A DNA stretch of 64,000 nt from the NCBI GenBank assembly GCA_964437145.1, contig CAYTFW010000010.1, positions 1 through 64,000 on the forward strand, written 5' to 3'. The notes beneath the pieces were generated by a model that saw nothing but the letters and a program-made list of their open reading frames with translations, ran no database searches and had not been told where the DNA came from. This DNA is from JAFAZJ01 sp964437145 (lineage in GTDB: Bacteria > Pseudomonadota > Alphaproteobacteria > Reyranellales > Reyranellaceae). Position numbers and translations under genes: made by a program. Positions 7,780-16,809 of this stretch are shown here, one piece after another (position 1 is the stretch's first letter; every line of letters begins with the position of its first letter).

Positions 7780-9936
7780 CTACTCCGCCGGCTGCATCGA
7801 CGGCGCGGGCGCCTTACCCTGCAGGGCGCCAATCACCGTCTTGCGCAGCTTCCACAGCACGCGATCCCACCAACCGGGGTTCTGCACGATGTCGGCCTTG
7901 TAGAAGCTCGGGCAGAGCACGGCGGCGTCGGCGACTTCGCCGCACAGGCCGCAGCCGACGCAGGAATTGATCACCGAGGCGACCGGGTCGGTGCGCAGCG
8001 GATCGGGGCTGGGCTTGATGGTCAGCGACGGGCAGCCCGACAGACGGATACAGGAATGATCGCCGGTGCAGACTTCGTCGTCGACGCCATAGCGTGTGCG
8101 CACCACGCGCTCGCCACGCGACAGCGCCGCGGCCTGCAGCGGCCGGATACGGCGCTGGCGCGCGAGCTGACATTCGCCGTCGCCGATGATCACCTTCAGG
8201 CCGCGCTCCTTGGCCGTGAACGCCTCGCGCAGCACCTTGATCATGTCGCGCAAGGAGTAGGTGTGCTGGATGCGCAGCCACTTCACGCCCACGGCGCGCA
8301 AGGTGTTGGCGATGTCCGAGGTCTTCTGATCGTCGCGTCGATTGCCCGCGCTCGACGGCAGGTACTGGGCGCCGGTGGCCGAGGTGTAGCCGTTCTGCAG
8401 GATGATCAGCACGCCGTCGCCGCGATTGAAGAGCGTCGACGACACGCCCGACAGCAGGCCGTTGTGCCAGAATCCGCCATCGCCCATTACCGTCAGCGTG
8501 CGCCGGTCCATGAACGAGGACACGCCCTGCGCCGCCGCCAGCGACATGCCGAAGCCGAGGATCGAGTTGCCGAGGCTGAACGGGGCGAAGGTCGCGAAGG
8601 AATGGCAGCCGATATCGGTCGAGACATGCACCTTGCCGATTTCGCGCTCGACCAGCTTGACCGCCGTGAACACCGGCCGCTCGGGGCAGCCGGTGCAGAA
8701 GCCCGGCGGGCGCAGTGGCAGCGGGCCGCCCAGAGCGGCCTGCACCCGCGCGCGCCGCTCGCGCACGGCCGCAAAGCGACGAGCCGGCTCACCGAGATCG
8801 ATGTCCGGGCGAGCGGCGCCGATGAAGGTCAGCAGGCCTTCTGTCAGCACCTCGGCGGTGTACTCGCCGGCCATCGGCAGGGCGCCTTTGCCGTGGATCT
8901 TCGTCTGCACGTCTGATTTGCGCAGGATCGAGTCGATGGCGGTCTCGATGAAGTTCGGGCTGCCCTCCTCGATCACCAGCACGTGGCGCTTGCCCGAACA
9001 GAAGCCGCTGACCTGCTCCGGCACCAGCGGGTGCACGACGTTGAGCACCAGGGTCGGCACCTTGGTGCCGCCGAAGCCGTCGGCCAGGCCCAGCCGCTCC
9101 AGCGCGCGCAGGGTGACATTCGTCAAGCCGCCCTGGACAATGATGCCGATGTCGTCGAGTTCGCCCGGCAAGGTCTCGTTCAGGCCGCGCTCGACGATGT
9201 ACCGGCGCGCCGCCGGCAGGCGCACCTCGAACTTCAGCTTCTCGTGCGCGTAGGTCGAGGGCGGGTGCGAGAGCTTGGCGTAGTCGTGCGGCGCCGGCTT
9301 CGACAGCTGGCGATTACGCGAGATCGCGGGCGCGACATTGGCCTTGGCGGTGAACTCGCCGGTGACATGGCAGGCGCGGATGCGCAGATCCATGATCGTC
9401 GGCGTGTTGGACGCCTCCGACAGCTCGAAGCCGCTCTCGACCAGCCTGACGATGGTCGGCAGGTCGGGCCGGGGATCCATCAGCCAGACCGAGGATTTCA
9501 GGGCGTAGGCGTGGGTGCGCTCCTGGATCACCGAGGCGCCCTCGCCATAGTCCTCGCCGACGACGATCAGCGCGCCGCCGACCACGCCGGCCGAGGCGAG
9601 GTTGGAGAGCGCGTCGGAGGCGACATTGGTGCCGACGATCGACTTCCAGGTGACGCAGCCGCGGATCGGGTAGTTGATCGAGGCGGCCAGCAGGGCGGCG
9701 GCGGATGCCTCGTTGGCGCAGGTCTCAAGGTGCACGCCGAGCTCGTCGAGCAGGTCCTGGGCATCGACCAGCACGTCCACCAGGTGCGACACGGGGGCGC
9801 CCTGGTAGCCGCCGACATAGCCCACGCCGGCCTGCAGGATGGCCTTGGTGACAGCCAGGATGCCTTCGCCACGGAAGGTCTCGCCGTCGCCCAGGCGCAG
9901 CGATTTCACCTCTTCCTTGAACGATCTCTCGGCCAA
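7780..9936 (-). CDS. iorA: Indolepyruvate ferredoxin oxidoreductase, alpha-type subunit (IorA-like)
   Basis: A 718-aa thiamine-diphosphate enzyme. The pyrimidine-binding half is N-terminal (GYQGAPVSHLVDVL near residue 42). The ThDP/Mg site is VMGDGGFWHNG near 485, followed by a QNGYTSATG segment. TGCPERP precedes the second half. The C-terminal region has an iron-sulfur-type cluster pattern CVGCGLCGEVADAAVLCP and a further DHSCIRLSGCP motif. It would accept arylpyruvates and pass electrons to ferredoxin. iorB follows after the palindromic spacer, and the pair shares an orientation and presumably a promoter upstream of 9936. Confidence 0.92.
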   Translation of the reverse strand: MAERSFKEEVKSLRLGDGETFRGEGILAVTKAILQAGVGYVGGYQGAPVSHLVDVLVDAQDLLDELGVHLETCANEASAAALLAASINYPIRGCVTWKSIVGTNVASDALSNLASAGVVGGALIVVGEDYGEGASVIQERTHAYALKSSVWLMDPRPDLPTIVRLVESGFELSEASNTPTIMDLRIRACHVTGEFTAKANVAPAISRNRQLSKPAPHDYAKLSHPPSTYAHEKLKFEVRLPAARRYIVERGLNETLPGELDDIGIIVQGGLTNVTLRALERLGLADGFGGTKVPTLVLNVVHPLVPEQVSGFCSGKRHVLVIEEGSPNFIETAIDSILRKSDVQTKIHGKGALPMAGEYTAEVLTEGLLTFIGAARPDIDLGEPARRFAAVRERRARVQAALGGPLPLRPPGFCTGCPERPVFTAVKLVEREIGKVHVSTDIGCHSFATFAPFSLGNSILGFGMSLAAAQGVSSFMDRRTLTVMGDGGFWHNGLLSGVSSTLFNRGDGVLIILQNGYTSATGAQYLPSSAGNRRDDQKTSDIANTLRAVGVKWLRIQHTYSLRDMIKVLREAFTAKERGLKVIIGDGECQLARQRRIRPLQAAALSRGERVVRTRYGVDDEVCTGDHSCIRLSGCPSLTIKPSPDPLRTDPVASVINSCVGCGLCGEVADAAVLCPSFYKADIVQNPGWWDRVLWKLRKTVIGALQGKAPAPSMQPAE

Positions 9937-10107
9937 GCGGTTCCTCCGGGAACGCCTTTTCCCGGCGTTCCGTCGCCCGAGTGATCGGGTGCCGGCGACG
10001 CCCTGTCAATGCGTTTTCCCTTGCCGCACCCCGTGTGCGCGCCTACGATTCGACCTCCGGGACGAAGGCGTGGCCAACAGCGCCGATGTTTGGGGGGTAT
10101 TTCGTTG

Positions 10108-11130
10108 ATGATCCTCAGGATCGTCGGTCGAGCGATCGCAGCGACATTGCTGGGCCTCGGCACCGCCGCCGCGCAAGACGGGCCGGTGGAGCTGAAATTC
10201 GCCCATTGGCTGCCCGCCGACCACGTGCTGCACAAGACCGGCTTCGAGGCCTGGGCGCGCTCGATCGAGACGGCGTCCGACGGCTCGCTGAAGGTCGTCA
10301 TCCACGCCGCGCAGGAGCTGGGCAGGACCGCCGACCACTACGAGATGGCGCGCGACGGCGTCGCCGACTTCGCCTTCATCAATCCCGGCTATGTGCCCGG
10401 CCGCTTCCCGATCTTCACCGCCATCGAGCTGCCGTTCAGTGTCACCGACCCGCTGAAGGGCACGGCGGCGCTCGATCGCTGGTACCGCAAACACGCCGCC
10501 CAGGAGATGGCCGACGTGCGCTTCTGTCTGGCGCATGTCCATGACCCCGGCGCGCTGCACGCGCGCATGCCGGTCGCGACGCCGAGCGATATCCAGGGCG
10601 CGCGGGTGCGCACCGTGAGCGACTCCACCCACGCGCTGGTCAAGGCGCTGGGCGGCCTGCCGGTACGCGTGCCGGCGGCCGAAGCGCGCAAGGCGATCAA
10701 GAAGGGCGCCATCGACGCGGTGCTGATGCCGTGGAGCACGCTCTCGATCTGGGGGGTCGACAAGCTCGCGACCTACCATCTCGATCTGCCACTCTATGTC
10801 GGCGGCTACGCTATCGTGATGAACAGCGCGACCTACGCTCGGCTTTCGCCGGCGCAGCGCAAGGTCGTCGATGGCCATTGCACCACCGACTGGGCGGTGA
10901 AGGTGGCGTCCGGCTGGGCGCAGGACGAGCAGCGCGGGCACCAGGCGATGCTCAAGACGCCCGGCCACACGGTGCATCGGCCGACCGGCGGCGATCTGAA
11001 GGCCTGGCGTGATCTGGCCCAGCCGCTGGTCGAACGCTGGAACGACACGCTGCGCCGCCGCGGCGTCGAGTCGGACTCGCTGCGGCATGGGCTCCGGCGC
11101 GAGCTGCTGGCCGCTAACGCCGCCTACTGA
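10108..11130 (+). CDS. TRAP transporter solute-binding protein (DctP family), orphan
   Basis: A 340-aa periplasmic binding protein. An N-terminal signal peptide (about residues 1-22, ending TAAAQ) is followed by the DctP start VELKFAHWLPADH. The helix with SDIQGARVRTVSDSTHALV holds the usual substrate-carboxylate region. No DctQ/DctM membrane genes are nearby, so it is an orphan or works with a distant transporter. The start at 10108 puts the signal peptide at the N-terminus; longer frames upstream are out of character. Its 3' end overlaps the convergent DTW gene by 17 bp. Confidence 0.87.
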   Translation: MILRIVGRAIAATLLGLGTAAAQDGPVELKFAHWLPADHVLHKTGFEAWARSIETASDGSLKVVIHAAQELGRTADHYEMARDGVADFAFINPGYVPGRFPIFTAIELPFSVTDPLKGTAALDRWYRKHAAQEMADVRFCLAHVHDPGALHARMPVATPSDIQGARVRTVSDSTHALVKALGGLPVRVPAAEARKAIKKGAIDAVLMPWSTLSIWGVDKLATYHLDLPLYVGGYAIVMNSATYARLSPAQRKVVDGHCTTDWAVKVASGWAQDEQRGHQAMLKTPGHTVHRPTGGDLKAWRDLAQPLVERWNDTLRRRGVESDSLRHGLRRELLAANAAY

Positions 11131-11815
11131 TCTTGTGGGACCGCCGGCGGTCCGGCGTCTTGGGGCGAGCACCACTGTCACGGTACCTGCGCAGCAGCAG
11201 GCGCAGCGGCTCCAGCATCGGCGCCACGATGTCCGGCCGCCCTTCGAGGATCGACAGCGCGAGTGCGCCGGCTTCCAGGGTCGAGACGCTTTCGCGTCGC
11301 GGTTCGCGCCGCAGATCGCCATAGAGCGAGGGCGCGCGCGGATTGAGCACCAGCCGGCGGGTCTTCAACAGCCAGGCATTGCGCCACCAAAGCGCCTTGG
11401 CTTGCGCCCAATTGCCGTCGAGCAGGATCAGCCCCTCGAGCGCACCCAGCACGCCCTCCTGATCGGGCAGCTCCGCGCCGTCGGCGTCGACGGCCAGCAG
11501 CGGCGGCGCGTCGGGCGCCGGCGCCTGGGTGCGCGTGCCGAGATAAAGCGCGCCCCAGCGCCGCGCCTCGGCCGGTCGGCCCAGCGCCTTCGCCAGGTTG
11601 GGCCACGACAGCCCGGTACGCAGCGTGGCGTGGGCCAGCTGCCGGCAGAGGATGCCCGCCGTGCCCAACTCGCGATCCTGCTCCTGCGGGTGGCGCAGCA
11701 CCAGGATCTCGACCCGGTTCTCGATGCTGGACAGCGCCGCGCAGACGCACAGCCCAGGCGGCTTGCCGCAGCGCGGGCAATCGGTCGGTGGTGGAGACGC
11801 GACAGTGTCGGTCAT
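11114..11815 (-). CDS. DTW-domain protein (tRNA-uridine aminocarboxypropyltransferase type)
   Basis: A 233-aa protein with an N-terminal zinc-type cysteine cluster (CPRCGKPPGLCVC at about residues 13-25), then VLRHPQEQDR and LLDGNWAQAKAL, the DTW-domain core. The motif reads DGNW instead of the common DxTW. Known members put an aminocarboxypropyl group on tRNA uridine. ATG at 11815 was preferred to much longer frames because the cysteine cluster is normally N-terminal. Confidence 0.85.
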   Translation of the reverse strand: MTDTVASPPPTDCPRCGKPPGLCVCAALSSIENRVEILVLRHPQEQDRELGTAGILCRQLAHATLRTGLSWPNLAKALGRPAEARRWGALYLGTRTQAPAPDAPPLLAVDADGAELPDQEGVLGALEGLILLDGNWAQAKALWWRNAWLLKTRRLVLNPRAPSLYGDLRREPRRESVSTLEAGALALSILEGRPDIVAPMLEPLRLLLRRYRDSGARPKTPDRRRSHKISRRR

Positions 11816-11920
11816 GATCCCGTTGTAGCGCCATTTCGCTCGGCGCGGCGGTCCTTCAGCGCGGGCTTGATCCGGCGGTGGCGGCGGCTGAAGAATCGCC
11901 CCGACAGAGGAGATAGATCG

Positions 11921-12142
11921 ATGCCCAGCGTCGCGGTGAAGTCGGAAATCGCCGGCAAGGTGTGGAAGATCGAGAGCAAGGTCGGCGATTCGGTCGAGGA
12001 AGAGGGCCAGATCATGATCCTCGAATCGATGAAGATGGAGATCCCGGTGCTGGCGCCGCGCGCCGGCACGATCAAGGCCTTCCTCGTCGCCGAGGGCGAC
12101 TCGGTCGCCGAGGGCCAGCCGGTCGCGACCCTGGAGACCTGA
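11921..12142 (+). CDS. Stand-alone biotin carrier (biotinyl-lipoyl attachment) protein
   Basis: A 73-aa single biotinyl domain with the biotinylation motif ESMKMEIP (Lys near residue 40) and flanking glycine turns KVGDSVEEEGQ and AEGDSVAEGQ. ATG at 11921 follows AGAGGAGA at 11906-11913. No carboxylase, carboxyltransferase or biotin ligase gene is adjacent, so the partner enzyme is elsewhere. The 3' end overlaps the convergent TetR gene by 71 bp. Confidence 0.9.
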   Translation: MPSVAVKSEIAGKVWKIESKVGDSVEEEGQIMILESMKMEIPVLAPRAGTIKAFLVAEGDSVAEGQPVATLET

Positions 12143-12776
12143 GCGTCGCCGCGGCGAGCACGCAGGCGTCGCCCGGATACTCGACCGCGTCCCAACCACT
12201 GGCATCCAGCACGTGCTGGCGCACGGCGGCCCTGATCTCATCGGCCAATCCGTCATCACCCACGGCGCGCGACAGCGCCATGCCTCCGACCGCGGCGGCG
12301 ACCAGCGCCAGCGATCGGGGCCGTAGCGAATCGGCCGGCCCGCTGAGGCCGGCGGCGAAAGCGCCGCTCATCGCCGCCAGCACCGTTCGGAACGCGGCGC
12401 GCACCTCGTCCCCGCCCCGCGTCACGTCGGCCGACAGCGTGATCATCGGGCACGAGAGGTCGACCGACTCATGATGCCGGCGCGACAAATAGGCCTCGAG
12501 GATCTGGCGCGCGAGCCGCGCGCCCACGGCGGAGAAGTCGACGTGGAAGTCGTCCCACTCGGCGGCGGGGTTGTTGCCGAGGATATGCGCCACCGCCTCG
12601 GCGTAGAGCGCCTCCTTGGTCGGGAAATGCGCGTAGAAGCCGCCGCGCGTCAGCCCGGCGTCGGCCATGATCTGGTCGATCGACACGCCGCCGAAACCGT
12701 GGCGGTTGAACAGCCGGCTGGCGCTGGCGACGATGCGCGCGCGGGTGCGGATCTTGTGCTCGGCGGTGTACGGCAT
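12072..12776 (-). CDS. TetR-family transcriptional regulator
   Basis: A 234-aa regulator with a TetR N-terminal helix-turn-helix: RIVASASRLFNRHGFGGVSIDQIMADAGLTRG continuing to FYAHFPTKEALY (described here in part). ATG at 12776 is preceded by GGAGGGAA. It is divergent from the GFA-family gene at 12885, which it may regulate. The last 25 or so residues are Arg/Pro-rich and coincide with the region overlapping the biotin carrier gene, so they look like a run-on extension. Confidence 0.88.
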   Translation of the reverse strand: MPYTAEHKIRTRARIVASASRLFNRHGFGGVSIDQIMADAGLTRGGFYAHFPTKEALYAEAVAHILGNNPAAEWDDFHVDFSAVGARLARQILEAYLSRRHHESVDLSCPMITLSADVTRGGDEVRAAFRTVLAAMSGAFAAGLSGPADSLRPRSLALVAAAVGGMALSRAVGDDGLADEIRAAVRQHVLDASGWDAVEYPGDACVLAAATLRSPGSRPAGPRRPSRPRRRGRP

Positions 12777-12884
12777 GGTTCCCTCCGTCGATCCCTGGAA
12801 GATTAAGCCCGCCGCAAAACATGTTCTTGATCATATATTGGCGAGCCGCACCATGGGCATCCTTCCTGACGACGGAGCGACGCC

Positions 12885-13307
12885 ATGAGCGACACGACCG
12901 ATATCCGCCGCGGCTCCTGCCTGTGCGGCGCCGTGCGATTCCAGACCAGCGGCCAGCCGGTAATGGCGGGCAATTGCTACTGCCTGAACTGCCAAAAATC
13001 GTCGGGCGCCGGCCATGTCTTCCACGTGATGTTCCCCGAGGCGGCGGTCAGCATCACCGGCGAGACGCGCGGCTTCCCCTACTCCTCCGACAGCGGTAGC
13101 GTCGTGACGACCATCACGTGCGCCACCTGCGGTTCGCCCTTGTTCGGGCGAACGGCACGCATGCCGGGGATGATGACCGTGCGGGTGGCGGCCTTAGATT
13201 CCGACGAGGGCCTGAAGCCGGCGATGGAGGTCTACGTCAAGCGGCGGCGCGCCTGGGACGGCGAGGCTGGACAGATCCCGCGTTTCGGGGGCATGCCGCC
13301 GATGTAG
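12885..13307 (+). CDS. GFA / CENP-V domain zinc protein
   Basis: A 140-aa protein of the glutathione-dependent formaldehyde-activating-like family. The zinc ligands are visible as GSCLCGAV (near residue 10), NCYCLNCQK (near 31) and CATCGSPLF (near 82). These proteins bind two zinc ions; most have no proven activity despite the family name. It is divergent from the TetR gene and followed after 10 bases by the TfoX-like gene. Confidence 0.88.
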   Translation: MSDTTDIRRGSCLCGAVRFQTSGQPVMAGNCYCLNCQKSSGAGHVFHVMFPEAAVSITGETRGFPYSSDSGSVVTTITCATCGSPLFGRTARMPGMMTVRVAALDSDEGLKPAMEVYVKRRRAWDGEAGQIPRFGGMPPM

Positions 13308-13317
13308 GAGAGAGGCG

Positions 13318-13719
13318 ATGGCCTGGCGCAAGGCTCCCGAGTCGCTGGTGACTCTGTTCCGCGAATCGCTGCCCGACGATCCGCGCGTCGAGCATCGCAA
13401 GATGTTCGGCTACCCCGCCGCCTTCACCGGTGGCCACCTGTTCGCCGGACTGCACCAGGAAGACCTGATCCTGCGGCTGCCCGAGGATCAACGCGCCGAA
13501 GCCGTGCGCGCGATCAGCGCCCGACCCTTCGTCCCCATGCCCGGCCGCGCGATGCGCGAATATGTGGCACTCGCCGCGGCGGAGTGCGTCAAGCCAGACC
13601 TGCTACGTGCCTGGCTCGCGCGGTCGTTCGCGTTCGCGCGGGCTCTGCCGCCGAAGATGGCGAAACCCGCCAAGGCCAAAGCTAAGGCCAAGTCCGCGAA
13701 GAAGGCCGCCCGGAGGTGA
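13318..13719 (+). CDS. TfoX N-terminal-domain protein with Lys-rich tail
   Basis: A 133-aa protein. The core RKMFGYPAAFTGGHLFAGLHQ is the TfoX/Sxy N-terminal fold. The last 20 residues are an Ala/Lys repeat like those of DNA-binding tails. AGGAGAGGCG at 13307-13316 gives a good ribosome site for ATG at 13318. Stand-alone TfoX-N proteins have no settled function and should not be taken as evidence of competence. Confidence 0.8.
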   Translation: MAWRKAPESLVTLFRESLPDDPRVEHRKMFGYPAAFTGGHLFAGLHQEDLILRLPEDQRAEAVRAISARPFVPMPGRAMREYVALAAAECVKPDLLRAWLARSFAFARALPPKMAKPAKAKAKAKSAKKAARR

Positions 13720-13728
13720 CAGCGGCGA

Positions 13729-14352
13729 TCAGGCGCGGGCGCTGGGCCGCGCCGACACCGCGGCCCACCACCGCGCCAAATGCGTCTGCTCGTCCGGGAT
13801 TGGCAGCTTCAGCGCGCCGCGCGCGGTCAGCAGCGCGACCTGGGCCGTGATGTCGGCGATACCGTAGGTGTCCCCCGCAATATAGGGGCGCTGCGCCAGC
13901 TCGCCGTCGAGCCATTTCATGCGCGCGATCACTTGGCGACGCAGCAGCTCGCCATAGGCCGGGATCTGCTCGCGCTTGCCGACCCAGAACGGATGCGTAT
14001 GCACGAAGGTGCCGATCACCGGCAGCAGCAGCTCATGCTCCATCCGCCGGTTCCACATCTCGACGGCGGCCGCGCCCAATGCGCCGCGCCCCATCAACGG
14101 TGGCTCCGGCCGCTGCTCCTCGAAGTAGCGGCAGATCGCCACCGACTCGGCGAGCACCGTGCCGTCATCGAGCTCGAGCACCGGCAAGGTGCCCAACGGG
14201 TTCTTGGCGAGAAACGCCGGATCCCTGTGGCCGGCGCTCTCCATGTCGAATTCCTCGAAGGGCACGTCGTCGCCCAGGCGGACGCGCTTCTCCGCCAGGA
14301 AGATGCGCACGCGGCGCGGATTCACGCCGTTCTTCAGCAGATAGAGCTTCAT
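13729..14352 (-). CDS. Glutathione S-transferase
   Basis: A 207-aa protein. The N-terminal thioredoxin-like domain contains NPLGTLPVLELDDGTVLAES, with the cis-Pro and the glutathione-binding ES pair. The C-terminal all-helical domain follows, including GIADITAQVAL. The start MKLYLLKNG suits the first beta strand. It lies just before a Bug-family binding protein gene in the same direction, with a 6-base gap to that gene's stop. Confidence 0.9.
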   Translation of the reverse strand: MKLYLLKNGVNPRRVRIFLAEKRVRLGDDVPFEEFDMESAGHRDPAFLAKNPLGTLPVLELDDGTVLAESVAICRYFEEQRPEPPLMGRGALGAAAVEMWNRRMEHELLLPVIGTFVHTHPFWVGKREQIPAYGELLRRQVIARMKWLDGELAQRPYIAGDTYGIADITAQVALLTARGALKLPIPDEQTHLARWWAAVSARPSARA

Positions 14353-14358
14353 GGTCGA

Positions 14359-15342
14359 TCAACCCGGCTTGGCGCCCGAGATGCGCACGACCTCGGCCCA
14401 CTTCTCGATCTCCGCCTTGATGAAGGCAGCATATTCCTCGGGCGTCGTCGGATGGGCGATGCCGCCCAGCTCGATGATGCGCTTGGCGACCTCGGGTACC
14501 GCCATCTCGGCGCGCATATCGGCGCTGATCTTCTCGACAATCGGCCTGGGCGTCTTGGCCGGCGCCAGAATGCCCGACCAGCCGGCGGCGTCGAAGCCGG
14601 GCACCGTCTCGCTGATGGCCGGAACATCGGGCAGAAGCGGCGCACGCTTGAGCGTCGTCACGCCCAGCGGCTTGATCTTGCCGCTGCGGATATGCGGGAT
14701 CGCCGACGTCACGCTGTCCATCATCAGGGTGACGTGGCCAGCCAGCAGGTCCTGCATCGCCGGCCCGCTGCCCTTGTAGGGCACATGCAAGATGTCGACG
14801 CCCGCCTTCGCCTTGAACAGCTCCATGCTGAGATGCTGCGAGGCGCCGACGCCGGCCGACGCGTAACCCAGCTTGCCCGGCGCAGCCTTGGCCTGCGCGA
14901 TCAGATCGGCCACCGAGTTCGCGGGGTGCGAGGGATGCGCGACGATGATCAGCGGCACCTGGAAGATATTCGAGCACGGCGCGAAATCGGCGATCGCGTC
15001 GTAGGTCATCTGCCCCTTCATGAAGGACGGATTGATGCCGATCGTGCCGCTGGTGCCGACCACCAGGGTGTAGCCGTCGGGCGGCGCCTTGGCGACCGAC
15101 TCGAGCGCCGGAATGCCGGCGCCACCGCCCTTGTTCTCGACCACGATCTGCTGCTTCCAGCGCGCCGACAAGCGCTCGGCGATCAGCCGTCCGAAGGTGT
15201 CGGCGGCCTGGCCAGCCGGAAACGGCACGACAAGTTTGATAGGGCGCTCCGGCCAGGCGCCCTGCGCGCGCACGGTCGACGGCGCGGCGAGGATGGCGGC
15301 GGTACCGGCGAGCAAGGCGCGGCGCTTGATGGTGATGGTCAT
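14359..15342 (-). CDS. Tripartite tricarboxylate transporter substrate-binding protein (Bug family)
   Basis: A 327-aa periplasmic binding protein. The N-terminal signal peptide starts with MTITIKRRALLAG and ends near VRAQ. The mature start WPERPIKLVVPFPAGQAAD and PPDGYTLVVG are hallmarks of Bug/TctC proteins. ATG at 15342 follows GGGGAA; a start about 27 bases upstream is also possible. No tctAB membrane genes are near. A CitE-like lyase gene lies directly upstream in the same direction, so a dicarboxylate or hydroxyacid ligand is plausible. Confidence 0.93.
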   Translation of the reverse strand: MTITIKRRALLAGTAAILAAPSTVRAQGAWPERPIKLVVPFPAGQAADTFGRLIAERLSARWKQQIVVENKGGGAGIPALESVAKAPPDGYTLVVGTSGTIGINPSFMKGQMTYDAIADFAPCSNIFQVPLIIVAHPSHPANSVADLIAQAKAAPGKLGYASAGVGASQHLSMELFKAKAGVDILHVPYKGSGPAMQDLLAGHVTLMMDSVTSAIPHIRSGKIKPLGVTTLKRAPLLPDVPAISETVPGFDAAGWSGILAPAKTPRPIVEKISADMRAEMAVPEVAKRIIELGGIAHPTTPEEYAAFIKAEIEKWAEVVRISGAKPG

Positions 15343-15371
15343 GGCGTTTCCCCTACGGTTCGTTGCCATCC

Positions 15372-16232
15372 TTATGCCGCGCCCAGTAGCCTTTGCGCCA
15401 GCTTCAGATGCGGCTTGTCGAGCATCTTGCCGTCCATCTGGGTGACGCCGCCGTTCCCGGCCTTGGCGAAGGCCTCGACCACCTTGCGCGCCCAGTCGAG
15501 CTCGGCCGGCGACGGGCTGAAGATCCGGTTGATCGGCTCCACTTGTGTTGGGTGGATCGCCATCTTCGACAGAAACCCCATGCGCTTGGCGGTGACGCAC
15601 TCCGCCTCGAAACCCTGCAGGTCGCGGAAGTCGGCGTAGACGGTATCGAGCGGCGTGACGCCGGCGGCGCTAGCCGACAGCAGGCAGACGACGCGGGCGT
15701 ACTTGAACGTGTCGTCGAGCACGCCGTCGGGACCGGCCTTGGCCACCGCGCCGATATCGGCCGACAGATCCTCCGCCCCCCAGGTCAGCGCCGTCAGCCT
15801 GGGATGCGACAGCCGCGTCGAGGCCGCCACCAGCACAGCCGGCGCCGTTTCGGTCACCAGCGCCAGCACCTTGGTGCGGCCGGCCGCGATGCCTTCGCGC
15901 GCTTCCAGGACATCGAGCATATGCCCCAGGCGATCGAGCTCGGCCTGGCCCTCGCATTTGGGCAACAGGATCGAATCGGGCGCCGCCTGCATCACCACCG
16001 CGAGATCGCCGGCCGTCAGGCCCGTGGGGAAGCTGTTGACGCGCACGACCTTGTGGTGGCCGCCGGCGCCCGGCGCGCGGATGTGGTCGCGCACGATGGT
16101 ACGCGCCGCCTCCTTGCGGTCGGGTCCCACCGAATCCTCGAGATCGTAGATCAGCGCGTCGGCCGGCGAGGTGCGCGAGCGATCGAGCTTCTTCAGGTCG
16201 TCGCCCGGGACGAAGAGGTAGGAGCGGATCAT
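15372..16232 (-). CDS. HpcH/HpaI aldolase-fold CoA-ester lyase (CitE-like)
   Basis: A 286-aa TIM-barrel protein beginning RSYLFVPGDD. It has the Mg-binding ALIYDLEDSV segment (near residue 27), an Arg in VRVNS, and the acidic TWGAEDLSADIG segment, as in malyl-CoA/beta-methylmalyl-CoA lyases and CitE. Its ATG overlaps the stop of the MaoC gene (ATGA), so the two are coupled. A hydratase plus lyase pair fits a branched-dicarboxyl-CoA (methylaspartate/itaconate-like) route; the exact substrate is not determined. Confidence 0.9.
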   Translation of the reverse strand: MIRSYLFVPGDDLKKLDRSRTSPADALIYDLEDSVGPDRKEAARTIVRDHIRAPGAGGHHKVVRVNSFPTGLTAGDLAVVMQAAPDSILLPKCEGQAELDRLGHMLDVLEAREGIAAGRTKVLALVTETAPAVLVAASTRLSHPRLTALTWGAEDLSADIGAVAKAGPDGVLDDTFKYARVVCLLSASAAGVTPLDTVYADFRDLQGFEAECVTAKRMGFLSKMAIHPTQVEPINRIFSPSPAELDWARKVVEAFAKAGNGGVTQMDGKMLDKPHLKLAQRLLGAA

Positions 16233-16681
16233 GTCGGCTTGCGCCGCATCAGCGCCTGGCGCCGGCAATAGGCGACCTCCTCATTGCGCTGGTTGAAGGC
16301 GCGGTGCTCGAACTCGACGATGCCCGCGTTCGGTCGCGACTTGCTCTCGCGCAAGCCCACGATCTTGGTCTGCACGCGCAGCGTATCGCCGTGGAACACC
16401 GGCTTGGGAAAGCGCGTGTCGGTCATGCCGAGATTGCCGATCGTGGTGCCGATCGTCGTGTCGTTGACCGTGATGCCGATCATCAGGCCCAGCGTGAACA
16501 GGCTGTTGACGATGCGCTGGCCGAACTCGGTCTTCGACGCGAACTCCTCGTCGAGATGCAGCGGCTGCACATTCATGGTCAGCGAGCTGAACAGCACATT
16601 GTCCATCTCGGTGACCGTGCGCGTCCAGGCATGGTCGAAGACCATGCCCTCCTTGAATTCCTCGAACCACAGCCCGGCCAA
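16229..16681 (-). CDS. MaoC-domain acyl-CoA hydratase
   Basis: A 150-aa hot-dog-fold hydratase. Conserved features include the hydratase segment near NVQPLHLDEEFA, FGQRIVNSLFTLGLM, and PVFHGDTLRVQT, similar to mesaconyl-CoA hydratase-type proteins. The start is TTG at 16681, supported by GGAGGGAAGC immediately upstream and the absence of an ATG before the conserved fold. It is coupled by ATGA overlap to the CitE-like lyase. Confidence 0.88.
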   Translation of the reverse strand: MAGLWFEEFKEGMVFDHAWTRTVTEMDNVLFSSLTMNVQPLHLDEEFASKTEFGQRIVNSLFTLGLMIGITVNDTTIGTTIGNLGMTDTRFPKPVFHGDTLRVQTKIVGLRESKSRPNAGIVEFEHRAFNQRNEEVAYCRRQALMRRKPT

Positions 16682-16809
16682 GCTTCCCTCCCCTTCTGAC
16701 GAGGCGCCAACTCTGGCGGCTCCATGTCGCTCAGATCAAGCCGGTTCGTCGCGCGCCTCTTCCGCGGGTACCGATACGATCAAATCGCGCCCAGTGCTAG
16801 ACTGCCGTC

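Noticed and set aside
6628..8916. A 762-aa rightward frame across the ior genes
   Set aside because: Antisense to iorB and iorA, His/Arg-rich composition, no domain and no ribosome site.
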